Origin: NORP259 sp041398705
GTDB taxonomy: Bacteria; Planctomycetota; UBA1135; GCA-002686595
Assembly (NCBI GenBank): GCA_041398705.1
Contig: JAWKUI010000003.1
Coordinates: forward strand, 248,001 to 312,000
Direction: 5' to 3'
DNA length: 64,000 nucleotides
Positions 34,438 through 45,435 of this stretch are shown here, one piece after another; position 1 is the stretch's first letter, and each line of letters starts with the position of its first letter. The position numbers were made by a program, and so were the translations under genes. Below the pieces are notes generated by a model. The model did not search any database. It was not told the origin of the DNA and saw only the letters and a program-made list of their open reading frames with translations.

Positions 34438-34477
34438 AAAAACTCAGCAGCGGAGGTGCCGGGCACCACCGCTGCTG
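34438..34477 (-). terminator. Rho-independent terminator of the TetR gene
   Basis: On the minus strand a stem of CAGCAGCGG with its complement (9 bp) continues inward through GGTGCC/GGCACC, and the hairpin is followed by AGTTTTTC. It lies 26 bases after the TetR stop. This stem plus T tract is the clearest intrinsic terminator in the window. Confidence 0.85.
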
Positions 34478-34503
34478 CTGCCCATGCCGGGAGGGACTCG
34501 AGG

Positions 34504-35187
34504 CTATCTGCTTGGTGCGGCCTCGGAGACCATGAACTGCGCCAGTTGCGCGATGCGCTTCGGGTCGAGGCGCATGCCCAGGATCATCACCCGGGCGGAG
34601 ACCGTGCCGAACATGGCGCTGAAGGTCTCGTCGAGGGCGACGGGGCCTGACCACTCCCCGCGCTGCGTGGCGCGCGCGAAGATCACGGCGAGGATCTCCT
34701 TCTGCTCGAGCACGAAGAAGCATCGGGGTTCGTCGCCCGTGCTCTCGAGCTGGCAGTTGTAGTCGATCACGTCCGCCAGCATGCCCGCAAATACCGGGCG
34801 GGACATGCTGTGCTCCATGATCCGGGCCAACTGCCCGATCAGATCTTCCAGGTCCCCGATGAGGGACTTGGTCTGGGGCACCGTGAAGCGCGAGAGCAGA
34901 CAGGCCTCACGGATGAGATCGGTTTTGTGTTTCCACCAGCGGTAGATCGTGGTTTTCGCAACGTGGGCACCAGCGGCAACGGCCTCGATGGTCACGTCTT
35001 TGTAAGAGGTCTTCTCCCGGGCCAAGCGGGCGGTCGTTTCCAGAATTGCCGTGCGGGCAGCCTCATCTCTGGGCCTGCCCTTGCGCTGTTGAGCGTGGTA
35101 GGAATCCAAGGGCGCCCCCTCCGGGCTGGTTTCACAGTCCATACGCTCCGGCAGTGGAACTCCATCGTGTGAGGGAAGCACGTTCAT
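34504..35187 (-). CDS. TetR/AcrR-family transcriptional regulator
   Basis: A 227-residue protein with an N-terminal HTH: RTAILETTARLAREKTSYKDVTIEAVAAGAHVAKTTIYRWWKHKTDLIREA. The V-A-K-T-T-I-Y-R-W-W-x-x-K recognition helix is typical of TetR regulators. The C-terminal helical domain, probably ligand-binding, is not assignable. The first 35 residues before the HTH are unusually long; MDCETSPE (residue 16) could be the true start. No clearly co-regulated neighbour exists; the upstream large membrane protein gene is on the same strand. Confidence 0.88.
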   Translation of the reverse strand: MNVLPSHDGVPLPERMDCETSPEGAPLDSYHAQQRKGRPRDEAARTAILETTARLAREKTSYKDVTIEAVAAGAHVAKTTIYRWWKHKTDLIREACLLSRFTVPQTKSLIGDLEDLIGQLARIMEHSMSRPVFAGMLADVIDYNCQLESTGDEPRCFFVLEQKEILAVIFARATQRGEWSGPVALDETFSAMFGTVSARVMILGMRLDPKRIAQLAQFMVSEAAPSR

Positions 35188-35285
35188 AGGCTAACAAAGG
35201 CGATTCGGAACGGACTGGCAGGAATGGTCCACGGACACCTTCGCTTGGGGAGTAGCGCCCGATGCCCCGATTCTAACAAAAATTC

Positions 35286-37142
35286 CTACAACGGTGTTTT
35301 GGCGGAGTTATTGACCAGGCGCCACAACGCGCGTTGATGCTCAAATCCTTTGCGGAGGTCAAACCTGCAAGCCTCAGGGAACTCATCCAGGAAGAATTCG
35401 GCGCGTTCGGGATTGAGCACCAATGCCCCGCCATATGGCGAGACGACGCAGTTCCGGAACACTCGAGCGCCCAAACCCCACAAGTATTCAGAGGTTCTGT
35501 TTCCGCTATCAATCGTTTCGAATTCTTGTTGGATGCTCTCCGGCGTCAACGCCCAGCCGGATCCGTAAAAGCCTACGGCGCGTATCCATTCGTCTTTCCA
35601 CTGGGAATGACTTTTCTGCAATGCCTGCAGCGCAGCGTTCACATCGCCGCCAAAACCATGCATCAGGGCAGGCCCCATGCCCCGGGCAAATGCAGTTTTC
35701 ATTTCCGTAGAAGCACCTTCCGCGGGCAGTTGCTGCAACCACAACATCCAACCTTCCGCATCGTGTGCATTGGGTTGAAAGGCAACAGCCGCAGTCGCGA
35801 TATCGGTCCACAATAGTTCCGGATCGGGTTCGTCGAATTCGAGTAGTGGGCGCAGGTTCTCGATCGACGCATCGGGAAGGTGGGTGAGCAGGGTCCGGAA
35901 ATGCCCGCGATAGTTGTATCCCTTCCAATGCGCCAGGCGATCGAGGTTGCGCATGGGGGTGCGCCATTGCGCTTGTGCGAGGATCTGTCCGAAGGCGCCC
36001 AGGCCGAGCAACACAGCGATACCCGCCAGCGGACCCACCACCGCGGCTGCGGTGCGCCACCGTTCCGCCAACACCCAGGCGGCCCAAACGAGCAGCACGA
36101 CCGTGGGCGGCGCCCAGCGCAACCAAGCGAAGTAGTGCACGTGGTGGTCCGCGAGGAACGGACCCTTGTACCAGGCGAGCAACCACAGGCCGACGAAACC
36201 AGCGAGCCAGGCCTGAGCCGCAAACGCGGCCGTGCGCCGGCGTAGCCAGAGGGCCGCGGTGGCCAGTAGCAGTAGGGGATAGGCACTGCGTTGGACCAGT
36301 GTCCAAGGGGAGACTCCTTGGAAGAGGCTGCCGAGGTACGAGCGCAGCTTCTCGGAGTTGCTCGTGAGCTGCGCGAGTTCGGTGCCGTGGATGTCGACCA
36401 TGGCTTTGCCCACGAGCGCGAGCATGATCCAGAGCGGCAGGCCGCCGAGCAGGAACCCGGGCACGAGGGGCAGGGCGCCGCGCGAGAAGAGCCAACGGGG
36501 GCGCAGCACTAGCACGCCGAGCCCGACCCAACCGAGGATCAGCGCGTTCTGGTAGCTGAAGAAGAGCGCGAAACCCGCCAGGGCTCCGACGGCCAGGGTC
36601 CGGCGCCCGCTCGGGTTCCAATTGCGGAAGCGCAGCAGGCGCAGGCCTTCGTCCAAGAGCGGTAGACCCAGTGCCAAACCCTCGAAGTGGATGCCCAGGG
36701 TCAGCATGCTGTAGCGCTGGAATCCGGAGGGCCCGAACAGGAATAGCAGGGCGCCCAGGTGCGCCGCAGGGGCGCCTGCGTGGAAGCGTAGGAAGCGCCA
36801 GAGGGCGGCGAACACCAGCCAGCAGGTGAGCAGGCCCACCAGGCGCTGGGCGAGCATCGATTCGCCCACCAGCTGGAAGGCGAGGGCTTTGACGGCGCTG
36901 ATGAAAAAGCCTCCGCCCTCGTAGTAATGGTACGCGAGCCGGTGGAAGTCGACGCCGATGCCATCGATCATCGCCTTGGCCACCGAACCCTTCTCGGGCT
37001 CTTCGCCGTAGAACTGGATGTCCGCCAGGGTGGCGATCAGGGAGCCCTTGACGAGCAGCAGCACCAAGGTCCAGAGCAGGAAGGTGCGTGCGCCGAAGGG
37101 GGCCGCTGCGGCGGAGCGCAATCCGGGCGAGGGGGCAGACAT
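35286..37142 (-). CDS. large polytopic membrane protein, glycosyltransferase-39-like
   Basis: A 618-residue protein with about ten transmembrane helices in the first 400 residues and a soluble C-terminal part of about 210 residues. The first loop after TM1 contains DIQFYGEEPEKGSVAKAMIDG, resembling the acidic periplasmic loop of PMT/ArnT-like (GT-C) transferases, where an Asp/Glu near TM1 is catalytic. Later loops (GPFLADHHVHYFAW) are also GT-C-like. The C-terminal part shows no familiar motif. Lipid-linked sugar transfer to a periplasmic acceptor is a reasonable but unproven guess. Confidence 0.65.
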   Translation of the reverse strand: MSAPSPGLRSAAAAPFGARTFLLWTLVLLLVKGSLIATLADIQFYGEEPEKGSVAKAMIDGIGVDFHRLAYHYYEGGGFFISAVKALAFQLVGESMLAQRLVGLLTCWLVFAALWRFLRFHAGAPAAHLGALLFLFGPSGFQRYSMLTLGIHFEGLALGLPLLDEGLRLLRFRNWNPSGRRTLAVGALAGFALFFSYQNALILGWVGLGVLVLRPRWLFSRGALPLVPGFLLGGLPLWIMLALVGKAMVDIHGTELAQLTSNSEKLRSYLGSLFQGVSPWTLVQRSAYPLLLLATAALWLRRRTAAFAAQAWLAGFVGLWLLAWYKGPFLADHHVHYFAWLRWAPPTVVLLVWAAWVLAERWRTAAAVVGPLAGIAVLLGLGAFGQILAQAQWRTPMRNLDRLAHWKGYNYRGHFRTLLTHLPDASIENLRPLLEFDEPDPELLWTDIATAAVAFQPNAHDAEGWMLWLQQLPAEGASTEMKTAFARGMGPALMHGFGGDVNAALQALQKSHSQWKDEWIRAVGFYGSGWALTPESIQQEFETIDSGNRTSEYLWGLGARVFRNCVVSPYGGALVLNPERAEFFLDEFPEACRFDLRKGFEHQRALWRLVNNSAKTPL

Positions 37143-37262
37143 CGGAGCGATTATAGCCAGCCCGGCCGCGCGGCCCGGGGCCGGCGCAGGGCGCGGGCGG
37201 CTTTTGCCCCGGGTGGAGCAACCTGCGCTTCGATCCGGGAAATCTTGGCCCGCTGCAAAGCA

Positions 37263-37300
37263 GGCGGGGAGCCGCGACCCATGGGCCGCGGCTCCCCGCC
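37263..37300 (-). terminator. hairpin after etfA
   Basis: A perfect 14-bp inverted repeat (GGCGGGGAGCCGCG and complement) encloses a 10-base loop that itself contains CCATGG. It lies 20 bases downstream of the etfA stop. No T tract follows, so termination efficiency is uncertain, but position and stability fit the end of the etfBA operon. Confidence 0.65.
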
Positions 37301-37320
37301 GATCTCGATGCCGCTGGCGA

Positions 37321-38277
37321 TCAGGCCTGGGCTTTGATGCCCTTCACCGCTTCGGTGATGGCGGGCACGATCTCGAAGGCGTCGCCGACGATGCCGTAGT
37401 CGGCCACCTTGAAGATCGGGGCGTCGGCGTCCTTGTTGATCGCGACGATGGTGCCCGAGGTGCGCATGCCGGCGAGGTGCTGGATCGCGCCGGAGATGCC
37501 GACGGCGAAGTACAGCTTCGGGGAGACCGTCTTGCCGGTTTGACCCACCTGCTCGGAGTGCGGGCGCCATCCGGCGTCGACCACGGCGCGGCTGGCACCC
37601 ATGGCGGCGTTGCCGAAGGCGTTCGCCAGGTCCTCGAGGATGCCGAAGCCGTCGGCATCGCGCAGGCCGCGGCCGCCGGCGACGACCACCGGGGCTTCCG
37701 CCACGTCGAGTTTGGCGCTGGCTTTGGCTTCGATGCCGGTGACCCGGGCCTTGCCGGCGTCACCCAGGGATTGGGTTTCGACCGCCGGGGCGGCGCCGCC
37801 GCCAACGGCGGGGAAGACGTTGAGGCGGGTGGTGGCGCACAGGAACGCGCCGCTGGTGCCGAGTTGCACGATGGCCTTGCCGGCCAGCCACGGGCGGGTG
37901 ACGTGGAAGGTATCGCCGGAGCCGGCGAGGGCGGTGATGTCCGAGAACAGCACGCTGTCCAGGTGCGCGGCGACGCGCGGGGCCAGGTCGCGGCCGCGGG
38001 CGGTGGCGGGGGCAAGGAAACCCTTGGCGCCCTTGGCGCGCACGAGTTCGGCCATGGCTTTGGCGGCGGCGTCCGGGCTGGCGGCGCCGGCGCCGGTGAG
38101 GGCCACGGCGGCGCTGACGCCGGCGGCGGACAGGGAAGCGGCGGCGGTTTCGGCGCCGTCACCGATCAGCACGGCGATCGCGCCTGCACCGGCCGCATGG
38201 GCGGCACCCAGGGTTTCCAGGCCGGCTTGACGCAGTTTGCCGCCCTCTTGCTCCACAAAGACGAGGAAGTTCGACAT
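37321..38277 (-). CDS. etfA: electron transfer flavoprotein subunit alpha
   Basis: A 318-residue subunit. The C-terminal FAD-binding block VGQTGKTVSPKLYFAVGISGAIQHLAGM, followed by TIVAINKDADAPIFKVADYGIVGD, is the family's signature. The N-terminal half is Ala-rich with the usual ETF alpha/beta fold. With EtfB it carries electrons from acyl-CoA dehydrogenases to the quinone pool. It starts 22 bases after the etfB stop, in the same operon. Confidence 0.95.
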   Translation of the reverse strand: MSNFLVFVEQEGGKLRQAGLETLGAAHAAGAGAIAVLIGDGAETAAASLSAAGVSAAVALTGAGAASPDAAAKAMAELVRAKGAKGFLAPATARGRDLAPRVAAHLDSVLFSDITALAGSGDTFHVTRPWLAGKAIVQLGTSGAFLCATTRLNVFPAVGGGAAPAVETQSLGDAGKARVTGIEAKASAKLDVAEAPVVVAGGRGLRDADGFGILEDLANAFGNAAMGASRAVVDAGWRPHSEQVGQTGKTVSPKLYFAVGISGAIQHLAGMRTSGTIVAINKDADAPIFKVADYGIVGDAFEIVPAITEAVKGIKAQA

Positions 38278-38299
38278 GGTTCGTTCGGGGGTCAGGGGA

Positions 38300-39052
38300 T
38301 CAGAGGACGTTGGCTTCGTTGCGCAGGGCTTCGATCAGGGCGGGCACCGCAGCGGCGCCTTCGCCGACGATGCGGCCTTCCTTGCGGGGGGCGGGCAGTT
38401 TGGCTACCACGACCTGGGCCTGGTTGGCTTCGAGGGTGGCGGGCACCTCGTCGAGCGGCTTCTTCTTGGCCGCCATGATGCCCTTCAGGCCGGCGTAACG
38501 CGGCTCGTTGAGGCCTTTGTTGCAGGTGATCACGGCGGGCAGGCTGAACTCGACGGTTTCGATACCGGCTTCGGTTTCGCGCTTGGCAATGCCGCCGCCG
38601 TCGTTCAGCTCAAGGCCGACCACGTCGGTAACGCAGGCGAAGTCGAGGTACGTGGCAACCATGGGGCCCACGGCGGCGTTGTCGCGGTCGGTGGCGACTT
38701 TGCCCATGAACACGAGCTGGCCACCCAGTTCGCTGATCTTGGCGGCCAGGGCCTTGGCGGTGGCGCGGCAATCGCGGCTCTGCCATTCCTCGTCGACCAG
38801 CAGCACGGCTTTGTCCGCGCCTTTGGCCATGCACTCGCGGATCTCCTTGCTGCCGGAGGCGGAGCCAAGGGACAGCACGGTGACCTCACCGCCTTTTGCC
38901 TCCTTGGTCTGCACGGCCTGCTCCACGGCGATTTCGTCGTAGAAGGAGACCATGTACTGGAAGTTCTTGGAGTCCAGTCCCTTGCCGTCCGCGGAGATTT
39001 CCGCGGTGGCCTCGGTCGTGGGCACGCGCTTGACGCAGGCGATGATGTTCAT
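38300..39052 (-). CDS. etfB: electron transfer flavoprotein subunit beta
   Basis: A 250-residue subunit starting MNIIACVKRVPTTEA. It carries the family blocks VSFYDEIAVEQAVQTKE, GADKAVLLVDEE, DNAAVGPMVATYLDFACVTDVVGLEL and LPAVITCNKGLNEPRYAGLKGIMAAKKKPLDE. The last includes the ETF-beta signature (V-x-x-x-N-x-x-x-P-R-Y-x-x-x-x-G-I-M-x-A-x-x-K). It binds AMP and pairs with EtfA. The start was taken at the Met preceding the first strand rather than 13 residues upstream. Confidence 0.95.
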   Translation of the reverse strand: MNIIACVKRVPTTEATAEISADGKGLDSKNFQYMVSFYDEIAVEQAVQTKEAKGGEVTVLSLGSASGSKEIRECMAKGADKAVLLVDEEWQSRDCRATAKALAAKISELGGQLVFMGKVATDRDNAAVGPMVATYLDFACVTDVVGLELNDGGGIAKRETEAGIETVEFSLPAVITCNKGLNEPRYAGLKGIMAAKKKPLDEVPATLEANQAQVVVAKLPAPRKEGRIVGEGAAAVPALIEALRNEANVL

Positions 39053-39212
39053 GGGTCGGCTGGGGGAAGGCGGCGGAAGGGCCCGCCGCACGTTTTCGGG
39101 GCAAGCAGAATACGGTGGCCCCCCTTGGGCGGCAAGTCGCCGGGCCGCCCCCCGTCCCTGACCGGGGCTCCCGGCCGCAGCCAGGCCCGCCCCAGGCGCC
39201 CGCGCGGCGCCC

Positions 39213-39980
39213 TTATTGCAGGAGACCCTCTTCCTCGGCCTTGCTGATGCCCGCCGTGGGGTCGTCGAAGCTGTGGCCCAGGTAGACCTCGCGCACCTTG
39301 GGGTCCGAGATCAGCTCCTCCGCCGTGCCCTCCCGCAGGATCTGGCCGCGGTGGATGATGTAGGAGCGGTCGGTGATCTGCAGGGTCTCGCGCACGCTGT
39401 GGTCGGTGATCAGGACCCCCAGGCCGCGCTCGCGCATGCGGGCGATCAGGCCCTGGATCTCCTCGACGTTGATCGGGTCGACGCCGGCGAAGGGTTCGTC
39501 CAGGAGCAGGATCTTGGGCTGGGTGGCCAGGGCGCGCGCGAGTTCGAGGCGCCGGCGCTCACCCCCGGAAAGGGTATCGGCGCGGCTCTTCTCGAGGTGC
39601 GAGAGTTCGAGCTCCTCGAGCAGGCGGTCCGCCTCCTCGTTGCGCTTGGCCCGTCCGTAGGGCATGGCCTCGAGCACGGCGAGCAGGTTGTCGCGCACGG
39701 TCATCAGGCGGAAGGCGCTGGTGTCCTGGGGTAGGTACCCCATGCCCCGGCGCGCACGCCGGTACATCGCCATCTTCGTGCAGTCCTTGCCGTCGATGCG
39801 CACCTTGCCCTTGTCGGGCGTCACCAGGCCGACCGTCATCCGGAAGCTGGTGGTTTTGCCCGCGCCGTTGGGGCCGAGCAGGCCGACGATCTCGCCCGTG
39901 TCTACCGTCAGGCTGACCCCATCCACGACCCGGCGGCCGCGGTAGGACTTCATCAGGGAGTCGACCTCGAGGTATGCCAT
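39213..39980 (-). CDS. lptB: LPS export ABC transporter ATP-binding protein LptB
   Basis: A 255-residue ATPase with Walker A GPNGAGKTT, Q-loop YLPQDTSAFRLMTVRDN, signature LSGGERRRLELARAL, Walker B ILLLDEPFAGVDPINVEEIQ and switch His (VLITDHSVRETLQITDRSYIIHRG). The 'GxxYLPQ...S(I/A)FR' and 'DPI(N/S)VxxIQ' wording is specific to LptB rather than amino-acid importers. It drives lipopolysaccharide extraction from the inner membrane, implying an outer membrane. LptF/G genes are not in this window. The gene sits 5 bases downstream of lepB. Confidence 0.92.
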   Translation of the reverse strand: MAYLEVDSLMKSYRGRRVVDGVSLTVDTGEIVGLLGPNGAGKTTSFRMTVGLVTPDKGKVRIDGKDCTKMAMYRRARRGMGYLPQDTSAFRLMTVRDNLLAVLEAMPYGRAKRNEEADRLLEELELSHLEKSRADTLSGGERRRLELARALATQPKILLLDEPFAGVDPINVEEIQGLIARMRERGLGVLITDHSVRETLQITDRSYIIHRGQILREGTAEELISDPKVREVYLGHSFDDPTAGISKAEEEGLLQ

Positions 39981-39985
39981 GGGTC

Positions 39986-41401
39986 CTAGCGTACCCAGCG
40001 CAGGCGGTACACGTCCAGGGACGGCACCATCGGCCAGACCACCATGACCGCCCGACCGCGGATCAATTCCCGCGGAACGAACGAGGCTTGCACCGGCTCG
40101 AGCTCCCTGGACTGGGATTGCGCAAAGACGTGCCGCTCTCCCAGGTCGTCCATGAGGAAGACCTGCAAGGTGCCATCGTCGCCGGTCTGGAACCTGGGGT
40201 TCTCGTTGTTGCGATGGTTGCCTTGCACGACGGTGCTCTGATCCCCCTCGTGCACCTCATACCGCACCAATTGCCAATCGCGGCTGTCCGACGAGTCCTG
40301 GGTGTTGTCCCCGAGCATCACGTAGTGCCCTTCGGGGATCTGCCAGTCGCTGTACTTGAGATTCTTGTCGGTGTAGTAGATGTCGCGCCAGACCCGCACG
40401 TTCTGGAAGCGCGCGCCGCCCTGGGTGGTGCGCAGGCGGATGCCGCTCGAATCCAGCAGCTGGTCGGAGATCGGGTCGATGGGGGCCTGCAGCCAGATCT
40501 TGCCGTCGATGGAGAGCCGCAGTTCGTCGTCCAGGTTCTGGGCTTCGATGGCCACGCAGTCGCCGCTTTCGAGGCGGAAGGGTTCCACCGACGCGATCGG
40601 TTGGTTGCTCTCGTCCCCCGGGCCGCGCACGATCCACAGGCGGATCGGCTCGCGGTCGGTGGCGGCGGGGCCGGGGATCTGCATCCGGTAGCGGCGCGGC
40701 CCCTCGTGGAATTCGACCTCCACTTCGCGGCAATCGGCGGCGGGGCACAGGTCGAAGGCCACGCGCAGGTCGCCGACGGTGTTCTTCGGCATCGAGCGTT
40801 TGCCGGCGAGCACCTTCTCGCCGAGTTTGCCCGGGTAGCCGTCCGAGTACGCGTCCACGACCGAGGAGCTGCGGGCGGGGAACTGGGCCTGTCCGCCGGC
40901 CGCTGCGATCAGGTCGTCGCCCTCGATGCTCCAGCCTTCGCCGGGCACGTGCCAGCCGCCTTGGGTGTCGACCTTGCGCAGCATGGTCGCGAGCAGGTGG
41001 TCACTGCGCCGCGGGATGTGCCAATCCTTGCCATCGGCGCTGATGAAGACGTCGCCGCTGCGGATGCTCAGGAATTCGCCGCCCAAACCCCAGATGCGCT
41101 TGATGAAGTTCTTGGACTTGTCCAGCGGGTACTTGAATACCGCCACTTCGAAACGCTCGGGCTCGCGGAACTGGTAGGAGAGTTTGTCGACCAGGACGTG
41201 GTCGAAGACCCCGCCGCCCTTGCCGTTGTCCCAGCCCATCAAGGTGGGCTGCATCGATCCCGTGGGGATCTTGTAGGCCTCCAGCACGAAGAACTTGAAC
41301 AGCACGATGATGACGATCGAGATCGTGATCGCCTCGATGTTGTCGCGCCAGTGGTGTTTGGTCTCGGACGCGCCGCTGTCCTGCTTCTTCTTGTTCAGCA
41401 T
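39986..41401 (-). CDS. lepB: signal peptidase I with large internal insertion
   Basis: A 471-residue protein with one N-terminal membrane helix (23-41), then box B AYKIPTGSMQPTL (nucleophile Ser49), box D FIKRIWGLGGE (general base Lys101) and box E LGDNTQDSSDSRDW (363-376). Between boxes D and E lie about 250 residues, against a few dozen in typical enzymes. The insert is beta-rich (DDELRLSIDGKIWLQAPI, RFQNVRVWRDIYY), suggesting a jelly-roll or laminin-G-like module. It removes signal peptides on the outer face of the inner membrane. Ten bases separate it from lepA upstream. Confidence 0.93.
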   Translation of the reverse strand: MLNKKKQDSGASETKHHWRDNIEAITISIVIIVLFKFFVLEAYKIPTGSMQPTLMGWDNGKGGGVFDHVLVDKLSYQFREPERFEVAVFKYPLDKSKNFIKRIWGLGGEFLSIRSGDVFISADGKDWHIPRRSDHLLATMLRKVDTQGGWHVPGEGWSIEGDDLIAAAGGQAQFPARSSSVVDAYSDGYPGKLGEKVLAGKRSMPKNTVGDLRVAFDLCPAADCREVEVEFHEGPRRYRMQIPGPAATDREPIRLWIVRGPGDESNQPIASVEPFRLESGDCVAIEAQNLDDELRLSIDGKIWLQAPIDPISDQLLDSSGIRLRTTQGGARFQNVRVWRDIYYTDKNLKYSDWQIPEGHYVMLGDNTQDSSDSRDWQLVRYEVHEGDQSTVVQGNHRNNENPRFQTGDDGTLQVFLMDDLGERHVFAQSQSRELEPVQASFVPRELIRGRAVMVVWPMVPSLDVYRLRWVR

Positions 41402-41411
41402 GGGGATGGGA

Positions 41412-43211
<1,800 letters not shown>

Positions 43212-43233
43212 GGGAGAGGGGGGCGAGGGACGA

Positions 43234-43857
43234 TCAGCGGGGGGTGGAGGGGGCCTGGGCTTTGAGCTGGCGCACCAATTCGGCCAGGGCCCGGCCGCGA
43301 TGGCTGATCGCGGCTTTTTCGGCGGGAGTCAGTTCGGCGATGGGGCGGCGATCGAAGGGATTGCCGGATTCTCGCACGCGGAAGAGGGGGTCGTAGCCGA
43401 AGCCGCCGTCCCCCTTGGGGCCATGGCCGATGCGGCCGTGGACTTCGCCGCGGGCGCGGCAGACGATCTTGCCGTCCGGATCCGCCACCACCAGGCAGCA
43501 CACGAAGTGCGCGCCGCGGCCGGCGCCGGGGATGTCCTGGAGGGCATCGAGCAGCTTGCGGTTGTTGGCTTCGTCGTCGCCGTGCACGCCGGCGTACCGC
43601 GCGGAGTGTACGCCGGGGCCACCGCCAAGGGCGTCGACGCACAGGCCCGAATCGTCGGCCAGGGCCAGGCGGCCGCTGTGGGCGGCGGCGCTCACGGCTT
43701 TCTTCTCGGCGTTGCCCTCGAAGGTCTCGCGGTCCTCTTCGACGTCGGGCAATCCGCCCACGTCAACAGGACGCAGCACGCGGAAACCCAGGGGTTCCAG
43801 CATGCGCTCCAGTTCGGCGGCTTTTTTGGCGTTGCCGGAAGCCAGCACGATTTCCAT
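43234..43857 (-). CDS. rdgB: non-canonical purine NTP pyrophosphatase (RdgB/HAM1)
   Basis: A 207-residue Mg-dependent enzyme hydrolysing dITP/XTP to monophosphates to keep deaminated purines out of nucleic acids. Motifs: VLASGNAKKAAELERML (SxN-x-x-K, 5-21), TFEGNAEKKA, ADDSGLCVDALGG-PGVHSARYAG and GGFGYDPLFRV, and the C-terminal E-K-x-x-x-S-H-R-G-R-A-L. The start overlaps the rph stop (TGATG). The rph-rdgB order is common in bacteria. Confidence 0.95.
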   Translation of the reverse strand: MEIVLASGNAKKAAELERMLEPLGFRVLRPVDVGGLPDVEEDRETFEGNAEKKAVSAAAHSGRLALADDSGLCVDALGGGPGVHSARYAGVHGDDEANNRKLLDALQDIPGAGRGAHFVCCLVVADPDGKIVCRARGEVHGRIGHGPKGDGGFGYDPLFRVRESGNPFDRRPIAELTPAEKAAISHRGRALAELVRQLKAQAPSTPR

Positions 43858-44594
43858 CAGGATCCGGTCAGGGCGAGGGCCGCTTTCTGGCGCTCGAAGA
43901 TGTGCTGGATGGCCGCTTCGCCTTTCACGAGCATGGCGTCGAGTTGCGTGCGGTCGAAGGGCGCGCCTTCGGCGGAGCCCTGGATCTCGATGAACTGGCC
44001 GGCGCCGGTCATCACCAGGTTGAGGTCGGTCTCGGCGGAGCTGTCTTCTTTGTAGTTGAGGTCCACGAGGCAGGTCTGTTCGACGATGCCCACGGACACG
44101 GCGCCGAGTTGGTCGGTCAACGGCCAGCCGCGCAGCAGGCGGTTCTCATCCATCCAGCTGAAGGCGTCGTGCAGCGCGACCCAGGCGCCGGAGATCGCTG
44201 CGGTGCGCGTGCCGCCGTCGGCTTCGAGCACGTCGCAGTCGATGTAGATCGTGCGTTCGGTCATATGACCGAAGTCCACGACCGCGCGCAGCGAGCGGCC
44301 GATCAGGCGTTGGATCTCCACCGAGCGGCCATCGAGCTTGCCGCCCCGGTCGCGCGCCTTGCGATCGCCGGTCGAGCCAGGCAGCATCGAGTACTCGGCG
44401 GTGAGCCAGCCCCGGCCCTTGCCCTTCAGGAAACGCGGCACGCCGTCGGTGACGGTGGCCGTGCACAGAACGCGCGTGCCGCCGAAGGTGGTCAGGACCG
44501 ACCCCTGGGCCTTGCGGGTGAAGCCCCGCTGGAACTCGATGTCGCGGGTCTGGTGAGCCTCGCGGCCGTCGATGCGCTGCATGCTGTCTTGCAT
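43857..44594 (-). CDS. rph: ribonuclease PH
   Basis: A 245-residue phosphorolytic exonuclease that trims tRNA 3' ends. Blocks: RGFTRKAQGSVLTTFGGTRVLCTATV, PRFLKGKGRGWLTAEYSMLPGSTGDRKARD, GRSVEIQRLIGRSLRAVVDF, TIYIDCDVLEADGGTRTAAISGAWVAL and the C-terminal DLNLVMTGAGQFIEIQGSAEGAPF. I start at MQDSMQRIDGREA; the second Met (four codons in) is equally possible, and an upstream in-frame Met would add unconserved residues. No Shine-Dalgarno is visible. Confidence 0.95.
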   Translation of the reverse strand: MQDSMQRIDGREAHQTRDIEFQRGFTRKAQGSVLTTFGGTRVLCTATVTDGVPRFLKGKGRGWLTAEYSMLPGSTGDRKARDRGGKLDGRSVEIQRLIGRSLRAVVDFGHMTERTIYIDCDVLEADGGTRTAAISGAWVALHDAFSWMDENRLLRGWPLTDQLGAVSVGIVEQTCLVDLNYKEDSSAETDLNLVMTGAGQFIEIQGSAEGAPFDRTQLDAMLVKGEAAIQHIFERQKAALALTGS

Positions 44595-44685
44595 ATTCTG
44601 TGCCTGTTTTTGGATCCCGCAGTGTAATTCCAGATGCGGGGTACCGGCCACACTTTCTCGGCGCCCCCGCGCGCCCGTGCATCGA

Positions 44686-45435
44686 TCAGAGTGCGGTCAA
44701 GGCGCGCACCCATTCGAGCGCAATGCGCTCGAGCTGGCCATCCCCGGTTTCCAGCTCCAGCCCACCGGGAACGGTGAGCCCCACCAGCCGGGCCTCGAGC
44801 ACCCGATCCCCGGCTTCGCATCGGACCTGGCGGCCGGCCAGCCCGGTGGCCGCGAGGTAGTCCGCCGACAAGGCCTGCGAGTCCTGTTCGGCCTGTTGCC
44901 AGCGGGGGGGCAGGGACCGGCACAGGGCCTCCAGGACCTGGTCCGGGGTCACCTCCAGACCCAGGATCCGCAGGCTGGTCACCGGCCGTTCCCCCGTCAG
45001 CCAGCCCGGGAAACCCGCCTGGCCCACGTTGACCCCGATTCCGACCGCGTAGGCGGGGTGTGCGGGGTCCATACCCCGGGTCTCCACCAGGATGCCGGCC
45101 AGTTTGGCGGGGCCGTGCAGCAGGTCGTTCGGCCACTTCAGCGCCAGGCCGGGGGCACCGAGCGTGGCCAAGCCCTCGTACACCCCGAGGCCGGTCGCCA
45201 TGGTTAGAAGGGGGGCCGCCAAGCCCGCGGGGGGGCGCCAGATGGCGGTCATGTAGAGGCCTTCCCCCGGGGCGGAGTGCCAGCGGGCCCCGCGCCGCCC
45301 CCGGCCCGCGGCCTGCTCGGTGGCCACCAGCACCAGTCCGTGGGGGGCCTGGCCCGCCGCCAAGAGGCGCAGGGCCTCTTCGTTGGTGGAGTCCAGGTGT
45401 TCGTAGCGCTGGACGGGGCCGAGGGGGGTGGTCAT
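44686..45435 (-). CDS. birA: biotin--[acetyl-CoA-carboxylase] ligase
   Basis: A 249-residue catalytic-domain-only biotin protein ligase. Motifs: STNEEALRLL, ATEQAAGRGRRGARWHSAPGEGLYMT (the GRGRRG biotinyl-AMP-binding loop), ALKWPNDLLHGPAKLAGILVE and YAVGIGVNVGQ. The C-terminal SH3-like cap is present but short. No N-terminal DNA-binding domain, so it does not act as a biotin repressor. Several upstream in-frame codons were rejected; MTTPLGPVQRYEHLDSTN places the first strand correctly. Confidence 0.93.
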   Translation of the reverse strand: MTTPLGPVQRYEHLDSTNEEALRLLAAGQAPHGLVLVATEQAAGRGRRGARWHSAPGEGLYMTAIWRPPAGLAAPLLTMATGLGVYEGLATLGAPGLALKWPNDLLHGPAKLAGILVETRGMDPAHPAYAVGIGVNVGQAGFPGWLTGERPVTSLRILGLEVTPDQVLEALCRSLPPRWQQAEQDSQALSADYLAATGLAGRQVRCEAGDRVLEARLVGLTVPGGLELETGDGQLERIALEWVRALTAL

